This document shows, piece by piece, positions 32,632 through 40,415 of a DNA stretch of 64,000 bases (position 1 is its first letter; each line of letters begins with the position of its first letter). This stretch comes from an uncultured Eubacteriales bacterium (GTDB lineage Bacteria; Bacillota; Clostridia; Oscillospirales; Oscillospiraceae), in the NCBI GenBank assembly GCA_900545925.1, contig URAZ01000002.1, forward strand, positions 1-64,000. Reading direction: 5' to 3'. A program made the position numbers and the translations under genes. The notes below the pieces were generated by a model that saw only the letters and a list, made by a program, of their open reading frames with translations, ran no database searches and was not told the DNA's origin.

Positions 32632-34839
32632 ATGAAGAAACTGATTGCACTTCTGCTGGCGGCATGCCTGATGCTGGGTCTTATGACCACAGCGTTCGCA
32701 GCAGACGAGAAATCCAACGACATTGTGATTCTGTACACCAACGACGTGCACTGCGCCGTTGACGACAACATCGGCTATGCCGGTCTGGCTGCTTACAAAA
32801 AGGAGATGCAGGCCGCGTATAACTACGTTGCGCTCGTTGATTGCGGCGACTCCGTGCAGGGCGACGTCATCGGCACGCTGTCCAAGGGTGAATATCTGGT
32901 CGATATTATGAATGAAGTCGGCTATGATTTTGCTTCCTTCGGCAACCACGAATTTGACTACACCCTGCCGCAGCTCCAGAAGCTCATCGACAAGGCCAAG
33001 TATCAGTATCTTTGCTGCAACCTGACCTATACGGCCAAGGACGGCAAGGGGCTGACCGGCTACAAGGCGTATGAGATCAAGACCTACGGCGACACGAAGG
33101 TCGCTTTTGTCGGCATCGACACGCCCGAATCTTTTACCAAGTCTACCCCGACCTACTTCCAGGACGCCAACGGCAAATTCGTCTATTCCTTCGCGGAGGG
33201 CAATAACGGCGCTGACCTTTACAACAAGGTGCAGGAAACCGTTGACGCTGCCAAGAAGGACGGCGCGACCTATGTCGTCGCCATTGCGCATCTGGGTATC
33301 GACGAATCCTCCGAGCCGTGGCGTTCGACCGATTTGATTGCCAACACGACCGGCATCGACGCTGTGCTTGACGGTCACTCCCATTCCACCATTGCAATGG
33401 AACTGGTCAAGAACAAGGACGGCAAGGAAATCCCCCTGTCCTCCACAGGCACGAAGCTTGTCAACATCGGCAAGCTGACCATCTCCGACGGCGTGTTCAC
33501 CACGGAACTGGTTTCTGACTACGCGGCCAAGGACGACACGACCGACGTATTTGTCAAGTCCATTCAGGAGAAGAATGAGGCCCTTGTCAACACGGTCGTT
33601 GCCAGAACCTCCGTTGACCTGACCACCAAGCATTCAGACGAAACCCGCGCAATCCGCAACCGCGAAACCAACCTCGGCGACCTCTGCGCCGACGCTTACC
33701 GTGCAGTCTCTGGCGCTGATATCGCGCTCGTCAACGGCGGCGGCATCCGCGCCGATATCCCCGCGGGCGATATTACTTACGGCCAGATCATCAAGGTTCA
33801 TCCGTATGGCAACGCACTCTGCGTCGTCGAAGCAACCGGTCAGGAGATCATTGACGCGCTGGAATGGACAGCCCGCAACACCATGGCGACTTTCTCCGAC
33901 GGCGAGAACGCTATTGGCGAAATGGGCGGCTTCCTGCAGGTTTCCGGTCTGAAGTACACCATCGACACCACGGTCAAGTCTTCTGCCAAGGGTGACGACA
34001 AGTCCATGTTCGTCTCTGTTGACGGCGCTTACCGCGTCAAAAACGTCAAGGTTCTGAAGAACGGCAAGTATGTCGATATTGACCCGAAGGCTACTTACAC
34101 AGTCGCGTCCCACAACTACATGCTCAAGGATTCCGGCGACGGCATCAATATGTTCGCCGACAACAAGCTGCTGCAGGATTCCGTCATGCTGGACAATCAG
34201 GTTCTGATCAACTACATCAAGGACAGTCTGGGCGGCGTCGTTCCCGCTACATATGCCGCTCCGCAGGGCCGTATCACGGTCATTGCCACCCCGTACACCG
34301 ACGTGCTCGACGGCAACTGGGCAGTTGAAGCTGTCAACTACGTCACGGACAAGAACTTCATGAAGGGTCTGAGCGAGACGACCTTCGGCCCGAACGGTGC
34401 GCTGACGCGCGGCATGCTCGTAACCGTTCTGTACCGCATGGCAGGCTCTCCCGCTGTGACTGGCAAGGTCAGCGAAAAGTTCTCCGACTGCACAGACGGC
34501 AGCTGGTATGCCGACGCCGTTCTGTGGGCAAGTGCAAATGGCATCGTCAACGGCTATGAGGACGGAACCTATAAGCCCACCAAGGCCATCAACCGTCAGG
34601 AAATGGCCAAGGTTCTCTACGGCTACGACAAGGTTGGCGGCAAGAACGCCGAGGGCATCACAGAAAAACTTACCTACACCGACGTTGATGCGATCGGCGA
34701 ATGGGCGATTGAATCCGTCACCTACTGCACCGCCGCCGGTTATCTGGCCGGCTCCAACGGCGCGTTCAACCCGACGGGCACTGCAACCCGCGCAATGGGT
34801 GCAAAAGTCCTCATGAACATGACCAAGGAAGCTGCATAA
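32632..34839 (+). CDS. Secreted 5'-nucleotidase with SLH repeats (UshA/YfkN-like)
   Basis: The 735-residue exported protein has a signal peptide (1-23), a metallophosphatase domain (VILYTNDVHCAV, DCGDSVQGD, FGNHEFDY, DGHSHST), and a 5'-nucleotidase C-terminal domain (NGGGIRADIPAGDITYGQ). From about residue 545 it has three S-layer homology repeats (GNWAVEAVNYVTDKNFMKG, DGSWYADAVLWASANGIVNG, GEWAIESVTYCTAAGYLAG). Enzymes of this type hydrolyse nucleotides or 2',3'-cyclic nucleotides outside the cell; the SLH repeats should hold it to the cell-wall polymer. A strong terminator follows. It may feed the purine permease seen at 14012, but that is inference. Confidence 0.95.
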   Translation: MKKLIALLLAACLMLGLMTTAFAADEKSNDIVILYTNDVHCAVDDNIGYAGLAAYKKEMQAAYNYVALVDCGDSVQGDVIGTLSKGEYLVDIMNEVGYDFASFGNHEFDYTLPQLQKLIDKAKYQYLCCNLTYTAKDGKGLTGYKAYEIKTYGDTKVAFVGIDTPESFTKSTPTYFQDANGKFVYSFAEGNNGADLYNKVQETVDAAKKDGATYVVAIAHLGIDESSEPWRSTDLIANTTGIDAVLDGHSHSTIAMELVKNKDGKEIPLSSTGTKLVNIGKLTISDGVFTTELVSDYAAKDDTTDVFVKSIQEKNEALVNTVVARTSVDLTTKHSDETRAIRNRETNLGDLCADAYRAVSGADIALVNGGGIRADIPAGDITYGQIIKVHPYGNALCVVEATGQEIIDALEWTARNTMATFSDGENAIGEMGGFLQVSGLKYTIDTTVKSSAKGDDKSMFVSVDGAYRVKNVKVLKNGKYVDIDPKATYTVASHNYMLKDSGDGINMFADNKLLQDSVMLDNQVLINYIKDSLGGVVPATYAAPQGRITVIATPYTDVLDGNWAVEAVNYVTDKNFMKGLSETTFGPNGALTRGMLVTVLYRMAGSPAVTGKVSEKFSDCTDGSWYADAVLWASANGIVNGYEDGTYKPTKAINRQEMAKVLYGYDKVGGKNAEGITEKLTYTDVDAIGEWAIESVTYCTAAGYLAGSNGAFNPTGTATRAMGAKVLMNMTKEAA

Positions 34840-34867
34840 GCATCCCTGCCTCGCACAAGTAAAACAG

Positions 34868-34899
34868 CGCCCCGCCTGTTCATTCGGACAGGCGGGGCG
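34868..34899 (+). terminator. Terminator of the 5'-nucleotidase gene
   Basis: CGCCCCGCCTGT pairs with ACAGGCGGGGCG (12 bp) around an 8-base loop. The T tail is short. Confidence 0.8.
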
Positions 34900-34991
34900 T
34901 TCAAGCATATCAAAGCAGTGCAAGACTCACAGTATCCTTGTAGTACATTGTGTTTCTTTTCAATGCTGCACTGGCACGGGTGTAGTTTTGC

Positions 34992-35020
34992 TTGACAGAC
35001 CGCAGAGAATATGTTATTTT
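34992..35020 (+). promoter_or_regulatory. Promoter of the padR operon
   Basis: TTGACA (34992-34997), 17-base spacer, TATTTT (35015-35020). Confidence 0.75.
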
Positions 35021-35026
35021 ATATTT

Positions 35027-35042
35027 AGTAATGCAAAATACT
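35027..35042. promoter_or_regulatory. Candidate PadR operator
   Basis: AGTA-N8-TACT at the expected transcription start region, a spacing used by PadR family operators (often ATGT-N8-ACAT). Confidence 0.45.
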
Positions 35043-35064
35043 TAGAAATGCAGGGATAAAGCAA

Positions 35065-35415
35065 ATGGACGAACGGTTTTTGCAGCAGCTGAAAAAGGGC
35101 GTGCTGGAACTTCTGGTTCTGCAGACGATCTGCCGGGGACCGACCTATGGCTATGAGTTGATCGCGCAGCTTGGCAGCCGCTCCGGCGGGCTGTTTACGC
35201 TCCGAGAGGGAACGCTTTACCCGATCTTATACCGGCTGGAGGACGACGGACTGATCGAAGCGGTCTGGCAGCAGGAATCGGGCCGTGCGGCTCCGCGGAA
35301 GATTTATTCCGCAACGGAAAAAGGCAGAGAAGAAAACGAACGCCGTCTTGGCCTCTGGGCTGAATTCCGAACGGCAGTGGACCGCTTTTGCGGGGAGGAT
35401 GCAGAGCATGAATGA
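35065..35415 (+). CDS. PadR family transcriptional regulator
   Basis: This 116-residue winged-helix regulator shows the PadR pattern: KKGVLELLVLQTICRGPTYGYELI, FTLREGTLYPILYRLEDDGLIE, RKIYSATEKGREE. It is the first gene of a two-gene unit overlapping the next gene by 8 bases. In this class, a small PadR regulator followed by a membrane protein with a HAAS-type N-terminal domain usually forms a stress or envelope-response unit. The palindrome at its promoter suggests autoregulation. Confidence 0.92.
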   Translation: MDERFLQQLKKGVLELLVLQTICRGPTYGYELIAQLGSRSGGLFTLREGTLYPILYRLEDDGLIEAVWQQESGRAAPRKIYSATEKGREENERRLGLWAEFRTAVDRFCGEDAEHE

Positions 35416-35875
35416 AAAACAGTTTGCGCGCTATCTGCGCGCCGTCCGGCGTCGGCTGACGTTGCCGAAGAAGATGGAGGACCGGGTGATGGATAATCTG
35501 CGCAGTTCGATCAACGAACGGCGTGAAGCTGGGCAGACAGACGCGGAAATTCTCGCTGCGCTTGGCTCTGCGAAACAGGCTGCGTCGGAACTTACCGCGC
35601 AGCTGCCGGGCTACGCGTTCCGCAAGAGTCCATTGCGCTTCATCTGCCTCGGCGCAGCGGTGCTTGCTCTGCTGGTTGGGCTTTTGAAAACCGTCACGAA
35701 TTTGCGCGGTTTTGCGTCCATCGGTGTCATCGGCGGCGCGGACGGGCCGACAGAAATTTTCATTGCCGGACCGCAAATTTTTGATTGGGCAGACGTGATC
35801 GCCGCAGGGGTCGTGCTGGTACTCGGAGTTGCCGGATATCTGCTCCTGCGCCGCCTGCCGCCGAAGAAGGTCTGA
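35408..35875 (+). CDS. PadR-linked membrane protein with an IGGADGPT motif
   Basis: The 155-residue protein has a HAAS/DUF1700-like N-terminal cytoplasmic domain (1-75: MNEKQFARYLRAVRRRL, LGSAKQAASELTAQL), then two membrane helices (about 80-97 and 130-148). Between them is GVIGGADGPTEIFIAGP, which is the signature loop of sodium-pumping decarboxylase beta subunits (GIIGGADGPT). This short protein is far too small to be such a pump. It overlaps padR by 8 bases. Function unknown; the motif in this context is discussed in the findings. Confidence 0.82.
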   Translation: MNEKQFARYLRAVRRRLTLPKKMEDRVMDNLRSSINERREAGQTDAEILAALGSAKQAASELTAQLPGYAFRKSPLRFICLGAAVLALLVGLLKTVTNLRGFASIGVIGGADGPTEIFIAGPQIFDWADVIAAGVVLVLGVAGYLLLRRLPPKKV

Positions 35876-35909
35876 AATCCGTAAAAATACACACACAGGA
35901 GGAATGACC

Positions 35910-36344
35910 ATGATCCATCTGGAACCGGTAACGCCGGAAAACTGGCGGTGCGGGCTGCGTGTGCGCGAGGATCAACACTGCTTCGCGGCGGACAGCGCCG
36001 GACTTCTTGCCAGAGCCTACGCCTACCGCGCGCAGCGCAGCGAGGCGCTGGTCATTTATGCAGACAATACGCCGGTCGGCATGGCGCTGTATTACGATTT
36101 GGATGAATTGCACGCATATAATCTTTCACAGCTTTTCATCGATGCACGCTACCAGGGCCGGGGCTACGGTACCGAGGCCGTCAGGCTGCTTCTGCAAAGA
36201 CTGAAGACAGACGGAAAATTTGAGAAGGTCGTACTCTGCTATGTCGATGGCGACGAGGCCGCACAGCGGCTCTATGAGGCGCTTGGCTTCCGTCCCACCG
36301 GCGAGGTCGAGGAGGACGAGATTGTCATGGAGCGGATGCTTTGA
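35910..36344 (+). CDS. GNAT family N-acetyltransferase
   Basis: This 144-residue acetyltransferase has RYQGRGYGTEAVRLLLQRL (acetyl-CoA site) and EAAQRLYEALGFRPTGE. The N-terminal VTPENWRCGLRV resembles the spermine/spermidine acetyltransferase type. Start: ATG at 35910, with AGGAGGAATGACC before it; an ATG six bases earlier is too close. It follows the PadR pair by 34 bases and may belong to it. Substrate not assignable with certainty. Confidence 0.88.
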   Translation: MIHLEPVTPENWRCGLRVREDQHCFAADSAGLLARAYAYRAQRSEALVIYADNTPVGMALYYDLDELHAYNLSQLFIDARYQGRGYGTEAVRLLLQRLKTDGKFEKVVLCYVDGDEAAQRLYEALGFRPTGEVEEDEIVMERML

Positions 36345-36384
36345 CGCTGATTCTACGCAAAAGCAAACAGAAATAGCACATGCG

Positions 36385-36538
36385 AAAGCCTCCCCCTTGT
36401 CCTGTCCTGCACGATAAGAGGAGGCGGCATTTGCGGGGCAAATAACGGAGGGGATATATTGCAAATTTCAGCGTGCTCCAAAATTTGCAACACTCGAATT
36501 CCCTCAGGCTCTGCGAGCCAGCGTCCCTCCCCCTTTGG
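36385..36538 (-). repeat. MITE-like element, family 2 (copy B)
   Basis: The element is a reversed copy of 7025-7188: AAAGCCTCCCCCTTG at one end, GGGAGGG at the other, with shared blocks CTTATCGTGC, GCAAATGCC, ATCCCCTCCGTTATTTGC on the minus strand. It fills the space between the GNAT gene and the stop of spoIIR. Confidence 0.78.
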
Positions 36539-36542
36539 ACGT

Positions 36543-37151
36543 TCATTCCCCGAACAGGTATTTTTTCAGCGCCTGAAGCAGTTCCAGTGAGCGAAATTTA
36601 ACCACATACGCACCGTTTGCCCGTGTCATAAGGCTGATCTCGGCATCTGTAAAGCCGCCTGCCGCTGCGGCGTCGGCGAAGCCGTCTGCTGTAGCCGGAA
36701 CGCAGAGCGAGGGGAAGATCACGCACCACCAGTTGTGCCCCTCACCCTTCCCGATGGTCACGCGCAGCGACTGGTACACACCCGACGGCAGAGAAAACGT
36801 ATCATAGTCGCGCGTCGGGAACAACTCGCGGTGGAAGCTGACGCGGGCGGTATCCCCGCTCCCCTGCCGCTGCAGCTCTGCGTTTGCCGCTGCTTCAAGC
36901 GCGGGAAGGTCCGTCAGGATCGCCTGCTTCGCATCGGCCGCGCTGGAAAGTGCGCGCTGCGCTTCACGCAGAACAGCGTCGCGCACGCAAAGCTTCACCG
37001 CCTGATCTACGTTGGAATCGGAATTCGCTACGACGTGCAGGCGGATGATCTTTTCCGCCATTCGCTGGCTCTGCGCCTGCAAAACGGCGCAGGCCGTTAC
37101 GGTAAGTACGCTGATTCCCAGCAGCACAAGAGATATGATCCGCTTTTTCAT
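36543..37151 (-). CDS. spoIIR: Stage II sporulation protein R
   Basis: SpoIIR is the forespore-made signal that activates SpoIIGA and hence sigma-E in the mother cell. The 202-residue protein has an N-terminal signal/anchor (about 5-25), the block EKIIRLHVVANSDSNVDQAVKL (in part), CVRDAVLREAQ, and the GEGHNWWCVIFPSLC motif, all typical. The start ATG follows GGGCGGTGTTTTT. It lies downstream of ispE on the same strand, with an unusual hairpin between (37153-37199) that overlaps its ribosome binding site. In B. subtilis spoIIR is transcribed by sigma-F; a sigma-F-like element overlaps the ispE stop. Confidence 0.95.
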   Translation of the reverse strand: MKKRIISLVLLGISVLTVTACAVLQAQSQRMAEKIIRLHVVANSDSNVDQAVKLCVRDAVLREAQRALSSAADAKQAILTDLPALEAAANAELQRQGSGDTARVSFHRELFPTRDYDTFSLPSGVYQSLRVTIGKGEGHNWWCVIFPSLCVPATADGFADAAAAGGFTDAEISLMTRANGAYVVKFRSLELLQALKKYLFGE

Positions 37152-37152
37152 A

Positions 37153-37199
37153 AAAACACCGCCCAAACTGCTTTTTACAGACAGTTTAGACGGTGTTTT
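37153..37199 (-). promoter_or_regulatory. Hairpin at the ispE-spoIIR junction masking the spoIIR ribosome binding site
   Basis: An 18-bp near-perfect stem (37153-37170 with 37182-37199, two mismatches) has an 11-base loop. On the minus strand its 3' arm is CAGTTTGGGCGGTGTTTT, which contains the presumed ribosome binding site of spoIIR (GGGCGGTG) and ends in a T run just before the ATG. It can act as a terminator for ispE transcripts and as a translational block. Confidence 0.75.
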
Positions 37200-37211
37200 G
37201 CTAGTTTATAC
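37183..37211 (-). promoter_or_regulatory. Candidate sigma-F promoter of spoIIR
   Basis: On the minus strand: GTATA (complement of 37207-37211), 15-base spacer, GTCTAAACT (complement of 37183-37191), compared with GYATA-N15-GGNNANANT. Most conserved positions fit; the second G does not. The expected start is in the loop of the hairpin. Confidence 0.5.
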
Positions 37212-38111
37212 GGTCTTTGCCAGGAAAATCTGGCTGTACTTGTCCTTGAGCATCGTGCAGGCGACGGTCGCATATTCAAACGAATCGTAAATACCGAACA
37301 CGGCGGAGCCGGAACCGGTCATCTGCGCGCCATATGCGCCGTAGGTGTACATCATGGAGCGGATATAATTGATATCGAAATGCTTCTGCATAACGACGGG
37401 CTCAAACACGTTGCACAGGCTGCCGCCGATACCGAGCAGATCGCCCTTTTGCAGATTCAGCTGCATCGCCTTCTGATCAGGCCGCTTTTCGATGAACGTC
37501 TCGTCAAGTGCCTGATATAACTCCGGCGTGGAAACGGAGAAATCCGGCTTGCAGACCACAAGGAAAAACTCCGGTGCGGGCGAAAGTCTTGTCAGAAGTT
37601 CGCCCCGCCCTTCGACCAGTGCAGTGCCGCCCATGACGCAGAACGGCACATCGGAGCCGACCTGCGCGCCAAGTTCGCAGAGCGCAGGAATGGACAGCGG
37701 GCTGTCATACGCGCGGTTCAGCGCGCGCAAAACTGCCGCCGCGTCGGCGCTGCCGCCGCCAAGACCGGCCTCGAGCGGAATGCGCTTGTTGATAAAGATT
37801 TCCAGCCCCTCCGGGGTCTTGCCGGTGCGGGCATAAAACGCTTCCGCGGCCTTCCACACCAGATTGTCCCTGTCCTGCGGCAGTCCGCAGGTGACAAGTT
37901 CCGGTTCGGTCGTTTCCGCCGCGTCCGGCGGCAGGATCTCGCGGTAGCAGTGAACCTGCCAGCCCTCGCAGCCGACCGTGACATGCACATCGTCGTGCAG
38001 GGAGACGGTCTGCATAATGGATCGCAGATTGTGATACCCGTCTTCGCGCTTGTCCAGAACATCCAGCGTCAAATTGACCTTGGCAAATGCGCCCTCGGTG
38101 AATTCCTTCAT
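37206..38111 (-). CDS. ispE: 4-diphosphocytidyl-2-C-methyl-D-erythritol kinase
   Basis: The 301-residue GHMP kinase carries out the fourth step of the MEP isoprenoid pathway. It begins with the FAKVNLTLDVLDKREDGYHNL block, has PLEAGLGGGSADAAAVLRAL (ATP loop, about 112-131), and GAQMTGSGSAVFGIY near the C-terminus. Length is normal. It overlaps the DUF1015 gene upstream by one base and is the third gene of the thrH operon. Confidence 0.96.
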   Translation of the reverse strand: MKEFTEGAFAKVNLTLDVLDKREDGYHNLRSIMQTVSLHDDVHVTVGCEGWQVHCYREILPPDAAETTEPELVTCGLPQDRDNLVWKAAEAFYARTGKTPEGLEIFINKRIPLEAGLGGGSADAAAVLRALNRAYDSPLSIPALCELGAQVGSDVPFCVMGGTALVEGRGELLTRLSPAPEFFLVVCKPDFSVSTPELYQALDETFIEKRPDQKAMQLNLQKGDLLGIGGSLCNVFEPVVMQKHFDINYIRSMMYTYGAYGAQMTGSGSAVFGIYDSFEYATVACTMLKDKYSQIFLAKTV

Positions 38112-39355
38112 TACGCCTTGATCTTTCTGCCTTCCAGATAGTAGCGTTTCTCGCGGCTGTGGCCCATAGAAAAAGTCTTTCTGGGCAGAACGCCGTCGGC
38201 GATAACGCCTCTGAACAGCTGGCTCTTTTCCATGGCGGGCAGCAGGAAGCCGATGGCGTTTTCCTGCTTGGCAAAGCCGATGAGCGCATCGTCGTCATGG
38301 ATATAGTCGATCTCTCCCGCGTTTTCCTTCAGATAATCATCAAGGAAGTGCTGCAGAATGCCGACAGCCAGTTCACCCTTGCTCTTGTCGAGCACGATGG
38401 TGCCAGACTCTTCGCCCGCGTACCATTTAACCGGGAAGCCTTCGGCACCTGCGCAGGCCTCTTCAAGCGCTTTGAGCAGCTTCTTCGGTTCGGTTTTGAA
38501 AATCACACGATGGATGGGCTCGAAGACCTGTGCCGGGTCGTGGATATTCTCAAGTTCCACGAGTGCATAGCGCGCCGGATGGTTGGAGAGGTCAACACCG
38601 GGATTGTTCTTCTTAAGTTCTTCGTAGCAGGACTTTGCGGTTGCGAGGGAATGGTTGCCGTCGCCGACAGCAAAAACCATGGGCGTACCCTTGAGGCCGG
38701 TGTACTTCTCACCGACCGCAGCGGTATATTCGGTCAGCGCTTTGTTGAAGTCTTCTACATCCTTGCCCTCAACAAGCCAGCCGGTAATATGACCGCCGTC
38801 TTCCATGAGATCGAAGTCGTAAAGCTTTTTGAGCGAGTCCTTTTTCGCGGCAATCGGCTCGATCAGCTTCTTGTCGTGGTCGTCGCAGAGCATCAGCACA
38901 TGCGGCAGTTCAATCGGAGCGTCGCGGCGGACACGCTGACGAGGCGGGATGCGTTCGGGTACGGTGCGCTCGGTGGCGCGGATGGCGCTGGTCGCGCCGG
39001 GGGTATAGTCATAGGCATCGAGATCGACCATACCGACAAGGCCCTCACGGACGGAGCCGTTCTCCAGCGTGCGCTCGACATAGACAAAGCTGTTGGGGTA
39101 GACTGTGAACACGCCGTCTTCCATGTATTTTTTCATGGTGGCGTTGATCTCGGCAGTGTGTTTCGCTTCTTTCTCGGTGCCGAGTTCGGCTTCTGGGAGG
39201 ATCAGGTTGATGGTGGACACAGCACCCTCGGCATTTTTGCGCACACGGTCCCAGTACGCCTGATCAGACGTAAACTGATCGCAGGCAATGACCGCCCATT
39301 TTTCCATATGGTCTGTTTTGGGCATCAGGATATCAGCGGGTAAAAATGCGTTCAT
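38111..39355 (-). CDS. DUF1015 family protein (SerK-like)
   Basis: The 414-residue protein matches DUF1015. Members in archaea (SerK) are ADP-dependent free serine kinases. Blocks seen are FLPADILMPKTD at the N-terminus, ERIPPRQRVRRDAP, VFAVGDGNHSLATAKSCYEEL (about 225-245) and KQENAIGFLLPAMEKSQLF. It lies between thrH (35 bases upstream) and ispE (one-base overlap). Its neighbour ThrH can hydrolyse phosphoserine, which makes a phosphoserine-related role plausible, but activity cannot be shown from sequence. Confidence 0.9.
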   Translation of the reverse strand: MNAFLPADILMPKTDHMEKWAVIACDQFTSDQAYWDRVRKNAEGAVSTINLILPEAELGTEKEAKHTAEINATMKKYMEDGVFTVYPNSFVYVERTLENGSVREGLVGMVDLDAYDYTPGATSAIRATERTVPERIPPRQRVRRDAPIELPHVLMLCDDHDKKLIEPIAAKKDSLKKLYDFDLMEDGGHITGWLVEGKDVEDFNKALTEYTAAVGEKYTGLKGTPMVFAVGDGNHSLATAKSCYEELKKNNPGVDLSNHPARYALVELENIHDPAQVFEPIHRVIFKTEPKKLLKALEEACAGAEGFPVKWYAGEESGTIVLDKSKGELAVGILQHFLDDYLKENAGEIDYIHDDDALIGFAKQENAIGFLLPAMEKSQLFRGVIADGVLPRKTFSMGHSREKRYYLEGRKIKA

Positions 39356-39390
39356 CTTGAATCACCTTTCACATTAAATTTTCATATCGA

Positions 39391-39993
39391 TCAGGCCATA
39401 GCGGCCTTGATTCCATTGAGAAGTTCGTTGTAAGTCTCAAATGCGGGCAGTTGAGGATAATCTGCCTTGATCTTATCCGTCGAACGGAACAGGAAACCGG
39501 CCTTGCTGGCCAGGATCATCTCCAGATCGTTGTAGCTGTCGCCGGCAGCGATCGTCTCAAAGCCCATGGACTGCAGCGCCCGCACCGTTGTCAGCTTGGA
39601 GTGTGCGCAGCGCATGCGAATGCCGCAGAGCATGCCGTCCTTATCAACCTCAAGCGAGTTGCAGAAGATCGTCGGCCAGCCCAGCTTTTTCATGAGCGGC
39701 TGTGCGAATTCTTCAAACGTATCGCTGACAATGATAGCCTGCGTCTGCGCGCGCAACTCGTCCAGAAAGTCCTTCGCGCCGGGCAGCGGATCGATCTGCG
39801 CGATAACGTCCTGAATCTGCCTCAGCCCCAGTCCGTGCTCACGCAGGATGCCCATGCGCCAGTTCATCAATTTGTCGTAATTCGGCTCGTCGCGCGTGGT
39901 GCGGCGCAATTCTGGAATGCCGCTGACTTCGGAAAACGCGATCCAGATCTCGGGTACGAGAACGCCCTCCAGATCCAGGCAGGTAATATCCAT
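39391..39993 (-). CDS. thrH: Phosphoserine phosphatase / homoserine phosphotransferase (ThrH)
   Basis: The 200-residue HAD enzyme is of the ThrH type. It begins MDITCLDLEGVLVPEIWIAF, where the DLEG block replaces the usual DxDGT, exactly as in ThrH. Other blocks: VSDTFEEFAQPLMKKLG, and AAGDSYNDLEMILASKAG with the metal-binding aspartates. ThrH removes phosphate from phosphoserine and can pass it to homoserine. Start: the ATG at MDIT is seven bases after AGAGGGT. It is the first gene of an operon with DUF1015 and ispE. Confidence 0.94.
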   Translation of the reverse strand: MDITCLDLEGVLVPEIWIAFSEVSGIPELRRTTRDEPNYDKLMNWRMGILREHGLGLRQIQDVIAQIDPLPGAKDFLDELRAQTQAIIVSDTFEEFAQPLMKKLGWPTIFCNSLEVDKDGMLCGIRMRCAHSKLTTVRALQSMGFETIAAGDSYNDLEMILASKAGFLFRSTDKIKADYPQLPAFETYNELLNGIKAAMA

Positions 39994-40053
39994 GTGCATA
40001 CCCTCTGCTAAAAAAAATTGTGGAAGCCTAAAAAAATAGCAGGCTCTATGTTC

Positions 40054-40081
40054 ATTATACAAAATCCTGCGGTAAAAGCAA
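40054..40081 (-). promoter_or_regulatory. Promoter of the thrH operon
   Basis: On the minus strand: TTGCTT (complement of 40076-40081), 16-base spacer, TATAAT (complement of 40054-40059). Confidence 0.75.
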
Positions 40082-40169
40082 CAGGTATTTCAAGTTTTTT
40101 GACAAAGACGCATGAAGCGGACGATTCGGGCCATACTATCTTTGATTCTAAAGTCAAGGAGATGGACGT

Positions 40170-40370
40170 ATGGACACACTTTGTCTGATCCTCGCCATTA
40201 TCGGCGCTGTCAACTGGGGCCTTGTGGGGTTTGCGCGGTTTGATCTAGTCGCGTGGATCTTCGGCGGCCAGACCGCAGGCGTCAGCCGCGTGATCTACGC
40301 GATCGTCGGCATTGCCGGTCTCTGGTGCATTACAATGCTGTTCCGGAAACGCAGCCGTCCGGAGGCATAA
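40170..40370 (+). CDS. DUF378 small membrane protein
   Basis: The 66-residue protein has two membrane helices and matches DUF378: LILAIIGAVNWGLVGFARFDLVAWI is the family signature (shown here in parts), followed by SRVIYAIVGIAGLWCI. An AAGGAGATGGACGT site precedes the ATG. A terminator follows. Function unknown. Confidence 0.92.
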   Translation: MDTLCLILAIIGAVNWGLVGFARFDLVAWIFGGQTAGVSRVIYAIVGIAGLWCITMLFRKRSRPEA

Positions 40371-40410
40371 AAACAGCGGACGCGGGAGGTTCCTGCGTCC
40401 GCTGTTTTTT
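40371..40410. terminator. Bidirectional terminator
   Basis: AAACAGCGGACGC pairs with GCGTCCGCTGTTT (13 bp, 40371-40383 with 40395-40407), with T runs on both sides. Confidence 0.93.
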
Positions 40411-40415
40411 TATAA

